Assembly (NCBI GenBank): GCA_023423045.1
Contig: JAFAGA010000019.1
Span: forward strand, 1 to 64,000
Length of the DNA stretch: 64,000 nt
DNA from: Bacillota bacterium
Lineage (GTDB): Bacteria > Bacillota > Clostridia > Lachnospirales > Lachnospiraceae
Direction of reading: 5' to 3'
Shown: positions 8,582-16,525 of the stretch, in pieces
How positions within the stretch are numbered: the first letter of the stretch is position 1
Layout: each line of letters begins with the position of its first letter
Made by a program: the position numbers and the translations under genes
Notes under the pieces: model-generated
What the model was told of the DNA's origin: nothing
The model's database searches: none
The model's input: only the letters and a program-made list of their open reading frames with translations

Positions 8582-9169
8582 ATGAAGAATTGCTGCAAAA
8601 ATAAGAGGGAGGTTTTTCAGCGCCGTTTAATCAAAGGGATGATTGCCGGCATTATGGTACTTATTATTTTTCAATTGATTTATGAGAATTCCTCCATATT
8701 TTTTCGGGTCAACAATGTGTTTCAAAGGCGTGCGACGGTGAAAGCACATCTGAATGAGAATGACCTGTATCTGCTGAAGGGAGAGGAATTCCATCTCTAT
8801 GTCATCACGCTGAATCAGAGGGTTTCCTTTTCCACAACAAACTTTTGGGTCGCCGGGGTTAATTTTACCGGCCGGGTATTTGGCTATCAGACAGGAAAAT
8901 GCTTCATTCTGGCTAAGGTAGATGATAGAATTTTAAAATGCCGGGTTCATGTGCTGGATATGAATAAGGATAAGCTGAGCATGAAGAAGGGCGGCTCACA
9001 GCGCCTTCGTGTTCTGGGAACTAATTCCCCGGTGCGGTGGAAGAGCTCCAATCCGGAGGTGGCCGGTGTCTCTTTGTTTGGAAAGGTTAAGGCGAGGAAG
9101 CGGGGACGAACCATTATTTATGCCAAAGTAAAGGGAAAGATCCTGCAATGTGAGGTGAGGGTTAAATAA
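8582..9169 (+). CDS. Membrane-anchored protein with two Big2-like (bacterial Ig-like) repeats
   Basis: Function unknown. The 195-residue product has a basic N terminus, one hydrophobic segment (about residues 17-35), and an extracytoplasmic part made of two related repeats. Each repeat reads KG-sensitive strand, then a hydrophobic strand, VAGV, FG-V, a T/I-I-AKV stretch and a closing K-L-CxV-V. The second (WKSSNPEVAGVSLFGKVKA) is a recognisable Big2 domain as found in clostridial cell-surface proteins; the first is more diverged. The ATG at 8582 is chosen for its GGAG 8 bases upstream; an earlier in-frame ATG has none. murC starts 36 bases after the stop, so a cell-envelope role is plausible but inferred. 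Confidence 0.75.
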   Translation: MKNCCKNKREVFQRRLIKGMIAGIMVLIIFQLIYENSSIFFRVNNVFQRRATVKAHLNENDLYLLKGEEFHLYVITLNQRVSFSTTNFWVAGVNFTGRVFGYQTGKCFILAKVDDRILKCRVHVLDMNKDKLSMKKGGSQRLRVLGTNSPVRWKSSNPEVAGVSLFGKVKARKRGRTIIYAKVKGKILQCEVRVK

Positions 9170-9204
9170 GCCAGTGCAAAATGTGTGCAGAAATGGAGGA
9201 CAGA

Positions 9205-10662
9205 ATGGATAGAAAGTTACATGTACATTTTATGGGGATCGGCGGAAGCGGGATGGCACCCATTGCAGTGATTGCCAAACGATCGGGATTTGAGGTGTCC
9301 GGGTGTGATTACAGTGCTTCCAGTTATTATAGTGATGCGTTGCGGGAGAGCGAGATTGATATTCAAATCGGACATGACAGCGGACATCTGGAGGGAGTGG
9401 ATATTCTGGCGGTAACACCTGCCGTATTTGATATTAATCCGGACCATCCCGAGCTGGTGGAGGGAAGGAAGAGAAATATCTTGATGACCTGGCAGGAATT
9501 CATGGGTAAGTACCTCCAAAAGGACAAATATGTGATTGCAGTCGCCGGCACCCACGGGAAATCCACCACAACGGTACTGATGGGGCTGACGGCCCAGGCC
9601 GGTGGTCTGGATCCCATTGTGGAGGCGGGAACCATTTACCGGCCCTGGGGAGGAGGCTTTCGGATAGCGGAATCCGATTATTTCATCTGTGAGGCGGATG
9701 AATTCAACTGCAATTTTTTGAATTATTCCCCTTCCCTGATCATTATCAATAATATAGAGATGGATCATCCGGAATTCTTCCGTAATTTTGAGGAATTTAA
9801 GGAGGCCTTCAAGCAATTTATCCTTAAAATGAAGCATCCGGGAATTCTTGTGGTAAATGAAGAGAGTGAGGGGATCCGGGAGATTTTATCGGAGCTGGGG
9901 AGCTGGCTCATCAAAAATCAGGTTAAGATCATCGGATACTATCTGGATCAGCGATTTGATTATCCCTTTACTACCGAGTACCGGGGAGAGATCAGCCGTT
10001 TTGGGGAAGACGGCACTGATTTTAAGGTATATGGGCCAAAGACAACCGATAATATCCGTCTGGGTCTTTTGGGCGCTCATAATGTGTCCAATTCCCTCGG
10101 AGTATACGGGGCCGCCGTGGAATTGGGAATAGACATTGCCGCGCTGAAGGAGGCATTCTGTGAATACCGGGGGATTGGCAGGCGTACCGAGCTGGTGGAG
10201 GAAGTGAACGGGATCAAGGTATTTGATGATTATGGGCATCATCCTACAGCGATTGCTGCAGTGCTGGATACCTTCCGTATTACCTATCCCGGCAGAAAGG
10301 TCATTGCTGTGATTGAGCCCCACCAGATATCCAGGCTGAAATTATTTCCAAGGGAATTCATTGCGGTACTTAATAAGGCGGACGAAACCATTGTGACAAA
10401 GACTTATATCGGGAGGGAAATTCATAAGAATCTGGAGCCGGTGGATGTTGGCGAGCTGATCCGTGAGGCGGATACAGGAAAGGCCTCCTATTTGGAGAAT
10501 GGTGAAGAAGCCGCCGCTGCCGCCTCAGCCAAAGCCGAGCCGGGAGATATCATTGTAGTCTTTGGAGCCGGAAATTCTTATAAATTCACAAAGCTGATCA
10601 TCGAGAATTTGAAGGAGGGCTTAAGGTGGAGACAACCGGAGGGCATGACAGCGAAACAATGA
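9205..10662 (+). CDS. murC: UDP-N-acetylmuramate--L-alanine ligase (MurC family)
   Basis: Cytosolic ATP-dependent ligase adding L-alanine to UDP-MurNAc in peptidoglycan precursor synthesis. The 485-residue protein has three Mur ligase domains: the N-terminal Rossmann motif FMGIGGSGMAPIA, the ATP loop GTHGKSTTT, the middle-domain EADEFN and NNIEMDHPE segments, and the C-terminal DDYGHHPTAI typical of MurC. ATG with GGAGGA 4 bases upstream is preferred over an ATG 24 bases earlier. The muropeptide ligase Mpl is a close relative, but the tyrosine and glycine in DYGHHP favour MurC. The downstream carboxypeptidase gene fits an envelope theme. Confidence 0.85.
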   Translation: MDRKLHVHFMGIGGSGMAPIAVIAKRSGFEVSGCDYSASSYYSDALRESEIDIQIGHDSGHLEGVDILAVTPAVFDINPDHPELVEGRKRNILMTWQEFMGKYLQKDKYVIAVAGTHGKSTTTVLMGLTAQAGGLDPIVEAGTIYRPWGGGFRIAESDYFICEADEFNCNFLNYSPSLIIINNIEMDHPEFFRNFEEFKEAFKQFILKMKHPGILVVNEESEGIREILSELGSWLIKNQVKIIGYYLDQRFDYPFTTEYRGEISRFGEDGTDFKVYGPKTTDNIRLGLLGAHNVSNSLGVYGAAVELGIDIAALKEAFCEYRGIGRRTELVEEVNGIKVFDDYGHHPTAIAAVLDTFRITYPGRKVIAVIEPHQISRLKLFPREFIAVLNKADETIVTKTYIGREIHKNLEPVDVGELIREADTGKASYLENGEEAAAAASAKAEPGDIIVVFGAGNSYKFTKLIIENLKEGLRWRQPEGMTAKQ

Positions 10663-10749
10663 ATGTCAGATGACATTATATCCATAAGTTTGGTCTAAAA
10701 CCGGAGAGCCTGGATTAAAATAGTAATAATACTTTTTTTGGGAGTCATT

Positions 10750-11979
10750 ATGAAGAAAATCAGTGCAGTGATCCTCCTATGTTCCATGCTTCTTCTTTTG
10801 TTCTGTTCGAATACCACGATAGCGCAGATGAAGCCTACCGCACCAAAGAAAGAAGGAGATGCTGTTATGGTCTCGGCCCAGGCATCCGTCCAACTGGACA
10901 TAGAATCACCTTCTGCAGTACTGATCGAGGGTTCTACAGGAACAATTATTTATGATAAGAATAAGGATGAAAAGCTTAGGCCTGCAAGCATCACAAAGAT
11001 TATGACTTTGTTATTAATCTTTGAAGCTCTGGATGCCGGCCAGATCTCCCTTACGGATGAAGTAAGCGTATCCGAATATGCGGCCTCCATGGGCGGCTCC
11101 CAGGTATATCTGGAGCCCTTTGAGGTACAGGATGTAAATACGATGATAAAATGCATCAGTATTGCCAGTGCCAATGATGCCTCTGTTGCAATGGCGGAAA
11201 AAATAGCCGGCTCAGAGGAGGAATTTGTTGCGCGAATGAATGAAAGAGCCAAGGAGCTTGGCATGAATAATACGCATTTTGTAAACTGCTGCGGTTTGGA
11301 TGCGGATAATCACTATTCCTCCGCTTATGATGTGGCATTGATGTCCAGGGAGCTGATTATGAAGTATCCCCAGATCAGCCAGTATTCCACCGTGTGGATG
11401 GATACTATCACCCATACAACGAGAAAGGGGAGCAGTGAGTTTGGCTTGACCAACACCAATAAGCTGATCAAATTCTATCAGGGAATTACCGGTTTAAAGA
11501 CAGGCTCTACGAGTCTGGCAAAGTACTGTCTTTCAGCTACGGCAAATAAGGAAAATATGAATCTGATTGCGGTGATTATGGCTGCTCCGGATACGAAGAC
11601 CAGGTTCGCGGAGGCATCCAAGCTCTTGAATTATGGATTTGCAAATTACAGCATCTATGCGGATGATAATTCGGATATGGTATTGTCTCCGGTGAAGGTC
11701 AGCCGTGGTGTGGCGGATACGGTACAGGGAAAAGCCGCCCAGGAATTCTCTTATCTGTGCTCCAAAGGAAGAAGTCCGGAGCAGATCCGCAAGGAAGCGG
11801 TGTTCTATGACAAGGTGGAGGCACCGATCGCCCAGAATGACAAAATTGGTGAGATTATATATTATTATGAGAATGACAAAATTGGAACCATTGATATTCT
11901 GGCTTTGGAAGCAGTTGATAAGGCCGGCCTGAAGAATTATTTTGCAAAGGTTTTAAAACGTCATTTTATGGGGAAGTAG
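10750..11979 (+). CDS. D-alanyl-D-alanine carboxypeptidase, PBP5/DacF type (first copy)
   Basis: Serine peptidase that trims the terminal D-Ala of peptidoglycan stem peptides outside the membrane. An N-terminal signal peptide (about residues 1-27) precedes the transpeptidase-fold domain. The three active-site motifs are visible: SITK (Ser80, Lys83), SAND, and KTG starting at Lys250. The C-terminal part resembles the beta-rich PBP5 C domain. Length is 409 residues. GGGAG lies 5 bases before the ATG at 10750; an in-frame TTG 12 bases earlier is less likely. A second, diverged copy lies at 23587-24960; in spore formers such duplicates often serve spore cortex versus vegetative wall. Confidence 0.9.
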   Translation: MKKISAVILLCSMLLLLFCSNTTIAQMKPTAPKKEGDAVMVSAQASVQLDIESPSAVLIEGSTGTIIYDKNKDEKLRPASITKIMTLLLIFEALDAGQISLTDEVSVSEYAASMGGSQVYLEPFEVQDVNTMIKCISIASANDASVAMAEKIAGSEEEFVARMNERAKELGMNNTHFVNCCGLDADNHYSSAYDVALMSRELIMKYPQISQYSTVWMDTITHTTRKGSSEFGLTNTNKLIKFYQGITGLKTGSTSLAKYCLSATANKENMNLIAVIMAAPDTKTRFAEASKLLNYGFANYSIYADDNSDMVLSPVKVSRGVADTVQGKAAQEFSYLCSKGRSPEQIRKEAVFYDKVEAPIAQNDKIGEIIYYYENDKIGTIDILALEAVDKAGLKNYFAKVLKRHFMGK

Positions 11980-12031
11980 CGGAGGATGATACAGGAGGAA
12001 TATATATCCGCCGGACGCAACGCAAACAACG

Positions 12032-12100
12032 AGCGGCACGCTTCGCGAGCCGTTCTTATGTTCAACAACAAGAAGCGGCAAGCCACTTCTCTTATGTTAA
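12032..12100. repeat. Two adjacent small intergenic hairpins, dispersed family
   Basis: The first (about 12033-12053) contains GGCACGCTTCGCG, close to the loop of the hairpin at 183-210, and is followed by TTCTTATGTTC. The second has arms AGAAGCGGC (12071-12079) and GCCACTTCT (12082-12090) around an AA loop and is followed by CTTATGTTAAG. Both share the layout of hairpins at 183-210 and 51168-51189. Confidence 0.5.
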
Positions 12101-12101
12101 G

Positions 12102-12136
12102 AAAAGCTATCAGCAGATTGCTCATAGCTTTTTTTC
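12102..12136 (+). terminator. Rho-independent terminator after the first carboxypeptidase gene
   Basis: Arms AAAAGCTAT (12102-12110) and ATAGCTTTT (12124-12132) followed by a T run. Confidence 0.75.
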
Positions 12137-12150
12137 GTTCCTCAAGCTTA

Positions 12151-12179
12151 TTGACACCGGAAACTTGAACTAGTATAGT
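12151..12179 (+). promoter_or_regulatory. Promoter of the metallophosphoesterase-scpAB transcript
   Basis: A perfect -35 TTGACA (12151-12156), a 17-base spacer and -10 TATAGT (12174-12179). It lies about 70 bases before the metallophosphoesterase gene. Confidence 0.7.
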
Positions 12180-12246
12180 ATAAGGGTACGATATCTTGTT
12201 TCTCGGAAGAGGAGATATCTACATATTGATTGGAAAGGGGTATGGA

Positions 12247-13161
12247 ATGCAGAAGGATGTCATTTGGTACGGGCTTCTTTTACTTTTTGTTCTTTGGGTC
12301 ATTCTGGAGCAGCGGCTGCTCATGACCTCAAAGCATACCATAGCCTCAGGGAAGCTTCCCCGGCAGCCGGAGTCTGTCTCTTTTGTGGTGTTGGCAGATC
12401 TGCATAACCGCTCCCTGGGAAAGAGAAACTCACGTCTGCTGAAACGGATCGATACTCTTGCTCCGGACTTTGTTCTTGCGGCAGGGGATATGATTAATAA
12501 AAAAGAGGTTTGCTATCCGGGAAATGCCTGCGAGCTGTTGGAAGAGCTGGCTAAGAGGTATCCGGTTTTCTTTGCCTACGGGAATCACGAACAGAGGCTG
12601 GAGGGATTCGGGAAGAAAGACAGAACGAGCCTGACAGAGGAGGAGCGATTCTGCGAGACGGCCTGGACACAGTTCAAGGCCCATTTGACGGGGGCAGGAG
12701 TTCGGTTTCTGGATAATGAGAGTGTTACGCTGAAGGTGAAATCCCTTCCCTTAAGAATTACCGGTGTATCCATCGATGATAGATATTTTGGATTCCACGC
12801 ACCGAAAGAACTGGAGCCTTCTTATTTGAACACCCTGCTGGGGGATGGCGGACATTCGAAGGGAACGGAGGAGTGCTATCATATATTGATTGCCCATAAC
12901 CCGGTATTTTTTGAGGCTTATACCCGGTGGGGGGCGGATCTTACCCTGTCCGGGCATATCCATGGAGGGATGATGCGTCTCCCTGTGTTGGGAGGAGTTC
13001 TCTCTCCCCAGGCCAGGTTCTTTCCCAAGTACGATGCGGGGATTTATTCCAGCGGGGCCAGGCATATGGTGGTCTCCCGGGGATTAGGCTCCCATTCTAT
13101 TATGCCCAGGATATTTAACCTGCCGGAGTTGATTCATATCAGACTTACAGGAGATAAATAA
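12247..13161 (+). CDS. Membrane-anchored metallophosphoesterase, YkuE-like
   Basis: Calcineurin-like phosphoesterase of 304 residues. A hydrophobic N-terminal segment (about residues 5-20) anchors it. The dinuclear metal-site motifs follow in order: DLHNR (D-x-H), AAGDMIN (GD), YGNHEQ (GNHE), AHNPVFF and SGHIHGG (GHxH). In B. subtilis the relative YkuE acts on undecaprenyl or glycan-linked phosphates at the envelope, but the substrate here is not known. The ATG at 12247 has GGAAAGGGG 6 bases upstream. scpA starts 35 bases after the stop, so the gene probably shares a transcript with scpA and scpB. Confidence 0.88.
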   Translation: MQKDVIWYGLLLLFVLWVILEQRLLMTSKHTIASGKLPRQPESVSFVVLADLHNRSLGKRNSRLLKRIDTLAPDFVLAAGDMINKKEVCYPGNACELLEELAKRYPVFFAYGNHEQRLEGFGKKDRTSLTEEERFCETAWTQFKAHLTGAGVRFLDNESVTLKVKSLPLRITGVSIDDRYFGFHAPKELEPSYLNTLLGDGGHSKGTEECYHILIAHNPVFFEAYTRWGADLTLSGHIHGGMMRLPVLGGVLSPQARFFPKYDAGIYSSGARHMVVSRGLGSHSIMPRIFNLPELIHIRLTGDK

Positions 13162-13196
13162 GTAAAAATCATAAATGACCTTTGGAAAGGAGCAGC

Positions 13197-13973
13197 ATGA
13201 GTATTCCCGTGAAATTGGAAGCCTTTGAAGGCCCTCTGGATCTTCTGCTTCATTTGATTGATAAGAATAAAGTCAATATCTACGATATCCCGATTGTTGT
13301 TATTACCGAGCAGTATCTGGATTATATTAAGCAGATGGATTCTAAGAATCTGGAGATTATGAGTGAGTTCCTTGTTATGGCGGCTACCTTAATCAACATC
13401 AAGTCCAGGATGCTGTTACCGGCAGAGGAAACGGATGAAGAGGAAGCGCTTGACCCGAGACAGGAGCTGGTAGAACGGCTGCTGGAATATAAGATGTACA
13501 AATATATCTCGGAGGAGTTAAAGGATCGGGAAATGGATGCCTCCAGGGTGTTGTTCAAGCCCCCGACGATCCCGCAGGAGATTGCGGACTACCGGGAGGA
13601 GATTGATGTGGGGGAATTGATGAGCGATCTTACCTTGGCCAGGCTCCATGAAATTTTTAAGTCAATTGTGAAAAAGCAGACGGACAAAATCGATCCGATT
13701 CGAAGTAAGTTCGGCAGGATTGAAAAAGAAGAGATTAACCTGTCCCTGAAATTCATACAGATACAGGAGTACGGATTATTACATAAGGTATTTTCTTTCC
13801 GAAATCTATTGGAGGCACAGCATACCAGAATGGAGGTTATTGTAACCTTTCTTGGCATACTTGAGCTGATCAAGATCGGAAGAATTGAAATCCGGCAGGA
13901 GTGTTTATTTGATGATATCAGTATTACCTATCTTGCTGCAGATATCATAACGATGGAGGAGGTAGGCTTTTAA
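13197..13973 (+). CDS. scpA: Segregation and condensation protein A
   Basis: ScpA is the kleisin that bridges the heads of an SMC dimer in the bacterial condensin complex. The 258-residue protein opens with the kleisin signature FEGPLDLLLHLI and ends with a winged-helix-like region. AAAGGAG precedes the ATG at 13197 by 6 bases. Its stop overlaps the scpB start by one base (TAATG), so the two are translationally coupled. Its partner smc lies about 40 kb downstream at 53699-57256. Confidence 0.95.
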   Translation: MSIPVKLEAFEGPLDLLLHLIDKNKVNIYDIPIVVITEQYLDYIKQMDSKNLEIMSEFLVMAATLINIKSRMLLPAEETDEEEALDPRQELVERLLEYKMYKYISEELKDREMDASRVLFKPPTIPQEIADYREEIDVGELMSDLTLARLHEIFKSIVKKQTDKIDPIRSKFGRIEKEEINLSLKFIQIQEYGLLHKVFSFRNLLEAQHTRMEVIVTFLGILELIKIGRIEIRQECLFDDISITYLAADIITMEEVGF

Positions 13974-14542
13974 TGGAACTAAAGGTGCTGGAGGCGCAGA
14001 TTGAAGCGATATTATTTACCATAGGAGAAGCAGTTGAAGCAGAGAGGATAGCGGGAGCTCTGGAGCACGACACGGAGACAATCCGCAGGGTAATCCGCAA
14101 TATGATGGATCAATACGGGAGTGAGGACCGGGGGATACATATTATCGAGCTGGACGGAGCATTCCAGATGTGCACCAAGCCATCCATGTATGAATCTATT
14201 GTTAAGATTACCCATATTCCCAGGAAGCATGTATTGACCGATGTGCTGCTGGAGACATTATCCATAATCGCATACAAGCAGCCGATTACCAAGCTTCAGA
14301 TTGAAGCAATCCGGGGTGTGAAATCGGATCACTCTGTGAATAAGCTGGTGGAATATAATCTTGTCTGCGAAATGGGAAGAATGGATGCTCCCGGAAGGCC
14401 GATTCTCTTTGGAACCACGGAAGAATTTCTGCGGTGCTTTGGACTGCAGTCCCTGGAAGCGCTACCGGTGATGAACCCGGAGAAGCTGGAGGACTTTAAG
14501 CTGGAAGCGGAGGAGGAAGCTCAGCTGACGCTGGATATATAG
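13973..14542 (+). CDS. scpB: Segregation and condensation protein B
   Basis: ScpB is a winged-helix protein that binds ScpA in the SMC condensin complex and helps chromosome segregation. The 189 residues carry the typical IEAILFTIGEAV start and the ETLSIIAYKQPITKLQIEAIRGV segment of the second winged helix. It starts within the scpA stop codon (TAATG), implying a fixed ScpA to ScpB ratio through coupled translation. A weak AAGGC/GCCTT hairpin follows at about 14579-14599. Confidence 0.95.
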   Translation: MELKVLEAQIEAILFTIGEAVEAERIAGALEHDTETIRRVIRNMMDQYGSEDRGIHIIELDGAFQMCTKPSMYESIVKITHIPRKHVLTDVLLETLSIIAYKQPITKLQIEAIRGVKSDHSVNKLVEYNLVCEMGRMDAPGRPILFGTTEEFLRCFGLQSLEALPVMNPEKLEDFKLEAEEEAQLTLDI

Positions 14543-14632
14543 GAGTTGGAAGCTGATTGCATCAATTGAATATTATAAAGGCATGCTCTTTTAGCCTTAA
14601 TAATAAAATAAAATGAACAAGGAGGTTTCACA

Positions 14633-15145
14633 ATGGGTAAAAAAGCGGTAGCAATTGCTAATCTTGACGTGGAAAAATTGATTCAGATGCTGAATGAGGC
14701 TTTGGCGGAGGAATGGTTGGCCTATTATCAATACTGGATAGGCGCAAGAGTCATGGAAGGACCGATGAGAAGTGAAATTGAGCCGGAGCTTTTACTTCAT
14801 GCCACCGAAGAGCTGGGACATGCGGTGCTGTTAGTGGACCGTATTCTTCAGTTGGGCGGAACACCAATTCTTAATCCCGGCCAATGGAAGGATTTTGCCA
14901 AGTGCAGTTATGAGGAGCCTGCCGATCCCTATGTTGAGGTTATCTTAAACCAAAACCTCACCGGAGAACGCTGTGCGATTCAAAGATATGAAGATCTTGC
15001 CCAATTCACCTACGGCAAGGATCATGCCACCTATCAGATGGCTGCCCAGATACTGAACGATGAACTGGAGCATGAGCATGATATCGAGGATTTCCTCACC
15101 GATATCGAGCGAATGAAGGAAGACTTAAGAAAAATCAGATTATAA
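14633..15145 (+). CDS. Ferritin-like di-iron protein
   Basis: A 170-residue four-helix protein of the ferritin/bacterioferritin/Dps superfamily. Likely metal ligands are visible as Glu26/27 in the first helix, Glu60-x-x-His63, Glu112, and Glu144-x-x-His147, the E...ExxH...E...ExxH pattern of a di-iron site. A very strong AAGGAGG lies 8 bases before the ATG. It probably stores iron or detoxifies peroxide in the cytosol, but its exact subfamily is not certain. It is flanked by a terminator and stands apart from scpB by 90 bases. Confidence 0.78.
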   Translation: MGKKAVAIANLDVEKLIQMLNEALAEEWLAYYQYWIGARVMEGPMRSEIEPELLLHATEELGHAVLLVDRILQLGGTPILNPGQWKDFAKCSYEEPADPYVEVILNQNLTGERCAIQRYEDLAQFTYGKDHATYQMAAQILNDELEHEHDIEDFLTDIERMKEDLRKIRL

Positions 15146-15190
15146 TTTACACTGTAAAATTACATAACCTGCAATAATGTATTATGACCA

Positions 15191-15259
15191 AAATCCTTCC
15201 CGGAGGATGGCAAAAGGTTTCAAGAAACCCGCTGCTCTCCCCGGAAGGATTTTTTTCTT
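15191..15259 (+). terminator. Terminator after the ferritin-like gene
   Basis: Arms ATCCTTCC (15193-15200) and GGAAGGAT (15243-15250) enclose a second inner hairpin (GGTTTC / GAAACC), followed by a T run. Confidence 0.75.
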
Positions 15260-15423
15260 TGCCGGACATAAAAGCTTACAGGAAGGCTTCAGGAATACTC
15301 CGGAAATGTGCATGCCGGCATATGCTTGTTTCAGCCATGCTGTCTTTTTATGGATTTTACTAATTATACTAAAAAAGTCACAGTAATACTAAACTTTAGG
15401 TTTAGATATATTAAAAATAATAC

Positions 15424-15452
15424 TTGCATAATAGAATACATTTTTGTATAAT
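15424..15452 (+). promoter_or_regulatory. Promoter of the polyamine operon
   Basis: -35 TTGCAT (15424-15429), a 17-base spacer and a perfect -10 TATAAT (15447-15452). Transcription would start near 15459, leaving about 205 bases of leader before speD. Confidence 0.7.
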
Positions 15453-15458
15453 AGTCCA

Positions 15459-15665
15459 TGCTGTTAATATCATTGTACGGGTGACCGCAGGAACGGATTA
15501 ACAACGGCTTTTGTGACTATTCAGTCACAGCGGCTCTAGCGGGCCGATGCACACAAAACATGCAAAATGCGCTTGCTTTTGCACAATATGTCTTGAAATC
15601 CCGGTGGATTTCCCGGGTCGACTGATTAGTTACCGTTTTTAACCATTATAAACAGAAAGGTCGTG
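15459..15665 (+). promoter_or_regulatory. Long structured leader of speD, candidate cis-regulatory RNA
   Basis: Three strong hairpins follow each other in the untranslated leader. TGTGACT / AGTCACA has a 4-base loop at 15512-15529. TGCAAAA...GC / GC...TTTTGCA spans 15561-15583. GAAATCC / GGATTTC has a 4-base loop at 15595-15612. The upstream part (15476-15511) contains repeated ACGG-type segments that could pair with the GCGGCTC region at 15530-15536. I do not recognise it as a SAM or other known riboswitch. It could sense AdoMet or a polyamine. Confidence 0.4.
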
Positions 15666-16478
15666 ATGTTAGGGGTGGATCAAAAGCTCACATTGTACGG
15701 CTTTAACAACCTCACAAAAACACTTAGCTTCAACATTTATGATGTATGCTATGCAAAAAGTGAGAGAGAGCAAAAGGATTATATTGCCTATATTGACGAA
15801 CAATACAATTCGGAACGTCTTACCAAAATTTTAGTTGATGTTACCGAGATGATAGGCGCGCATGTTCTGAACATATCCAAACAGGATTATGATCCCCAGG
15901 GAGCTTCGGTGAACGTACTGATTGCCGAGGGCACCGTATCCCCGGAGCATATTGATGAATCCTGCAATCAGGGAATCGGCTTTTTATCCTCAAGAGATAC
16001 GGTTCATGCCCATCTGGATAAGAGCCATGTCACGGTTCATACCTTTCCGGAGCATCATCCGGATAATTCGATTTCCACTTTTCGTGTGGATATCGATGTT
16101 TCGACCTGCGGCGAGATATCCCCGCTGAATGCATTGGATTACTTAATCGGAAGCTTCGATTCCGATATCATGACCATAGATTACCGTGTCAGGGGATTTA
16201 CCCGGGACCTTCATGGAATGAAGTATTTCATTGATCATGATATCACCTCGATTCAGAATTATATTGATGACGAGACATTAACCAAATATGATGCAATTGA
16301 TGTCAATGTATATCAATCCAATATTTTTCATACAAAAATGCTGATTAAAGAGATTGAGCTGCAGAATTATCTCTTTAATAAGGATGTTTATGAGCTGCCT
16401 CCGAAGCAGAGACTGGATATTACCAACAGCCTGCGCAAGGAGATGATTGAGATTTTCAGCGGCATGAACATATATTAA
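15666..16478 (+). CDS. speD: S-adenosylmethionine decarboxylase proenzyme, E. coli (class 1A) type
   Basis: SpeD makes decarboxylated AdoMet, the aminopropyl donor for spermidine. The 270-residue proenzyme is of the long E. coli type, with LYGFNNLTKTLSFNIYD near the N terminus and a long conserved C-terminal part. The self-cleavage site is Ser120 in HLDKSH, which becomes the pyruvoyl group. AAAGG lies 5 bases before the ATG at 15666; a GTG one codon earlier is an alternative. It is the first gene of the polyamine operon and sits behind a long structured leader. Confidence 0.94.
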   Translation: MLGVDQKLTLYGFNNLTKTLSFNIYDVCYAKSEREQKDYIAYIDEQYNSERLTKILVDVTEMIGAHVLNISKQDYDPQGASVNVLIAEGTVSPEHIDESCNQGIGFLSSRDTVHAHLDKSHVTVHTFPEHHPDNSISTFRVDIDVSTCGEISPLNALDYLIGSFDSDIMTIDYRVRGFTRDLHGMKYFIDHDITSIQNYIDDETLTKYDAIDVNVYQSNIFHTKMLIKEIELQNYLFNKDVYELPPKQRLDITNSLRKEMIEIFSGMNIY

Positions 16479-16525
16479 GAGAACAATTATTTTTATCTGG
16501 TTTTTAATAAGGAATGGAGGAAATC

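Noticed and set aside
11986..12168. 60-codon frame after the first carboxypeptidase gene
   Set aside because: It runs through two hairpins and a terminator and has no family resemblance.
15177..15386. 69-codon frame after the ferritin-like gene
   Set aside because: It covers the terminator hairpin and lacks a ribosome-binding site.
15459..15665. SAM-I riboswitch in the speD leader
   Set aside because: The conserved SAM-I core segments and the kink-turn pattern are not visible.
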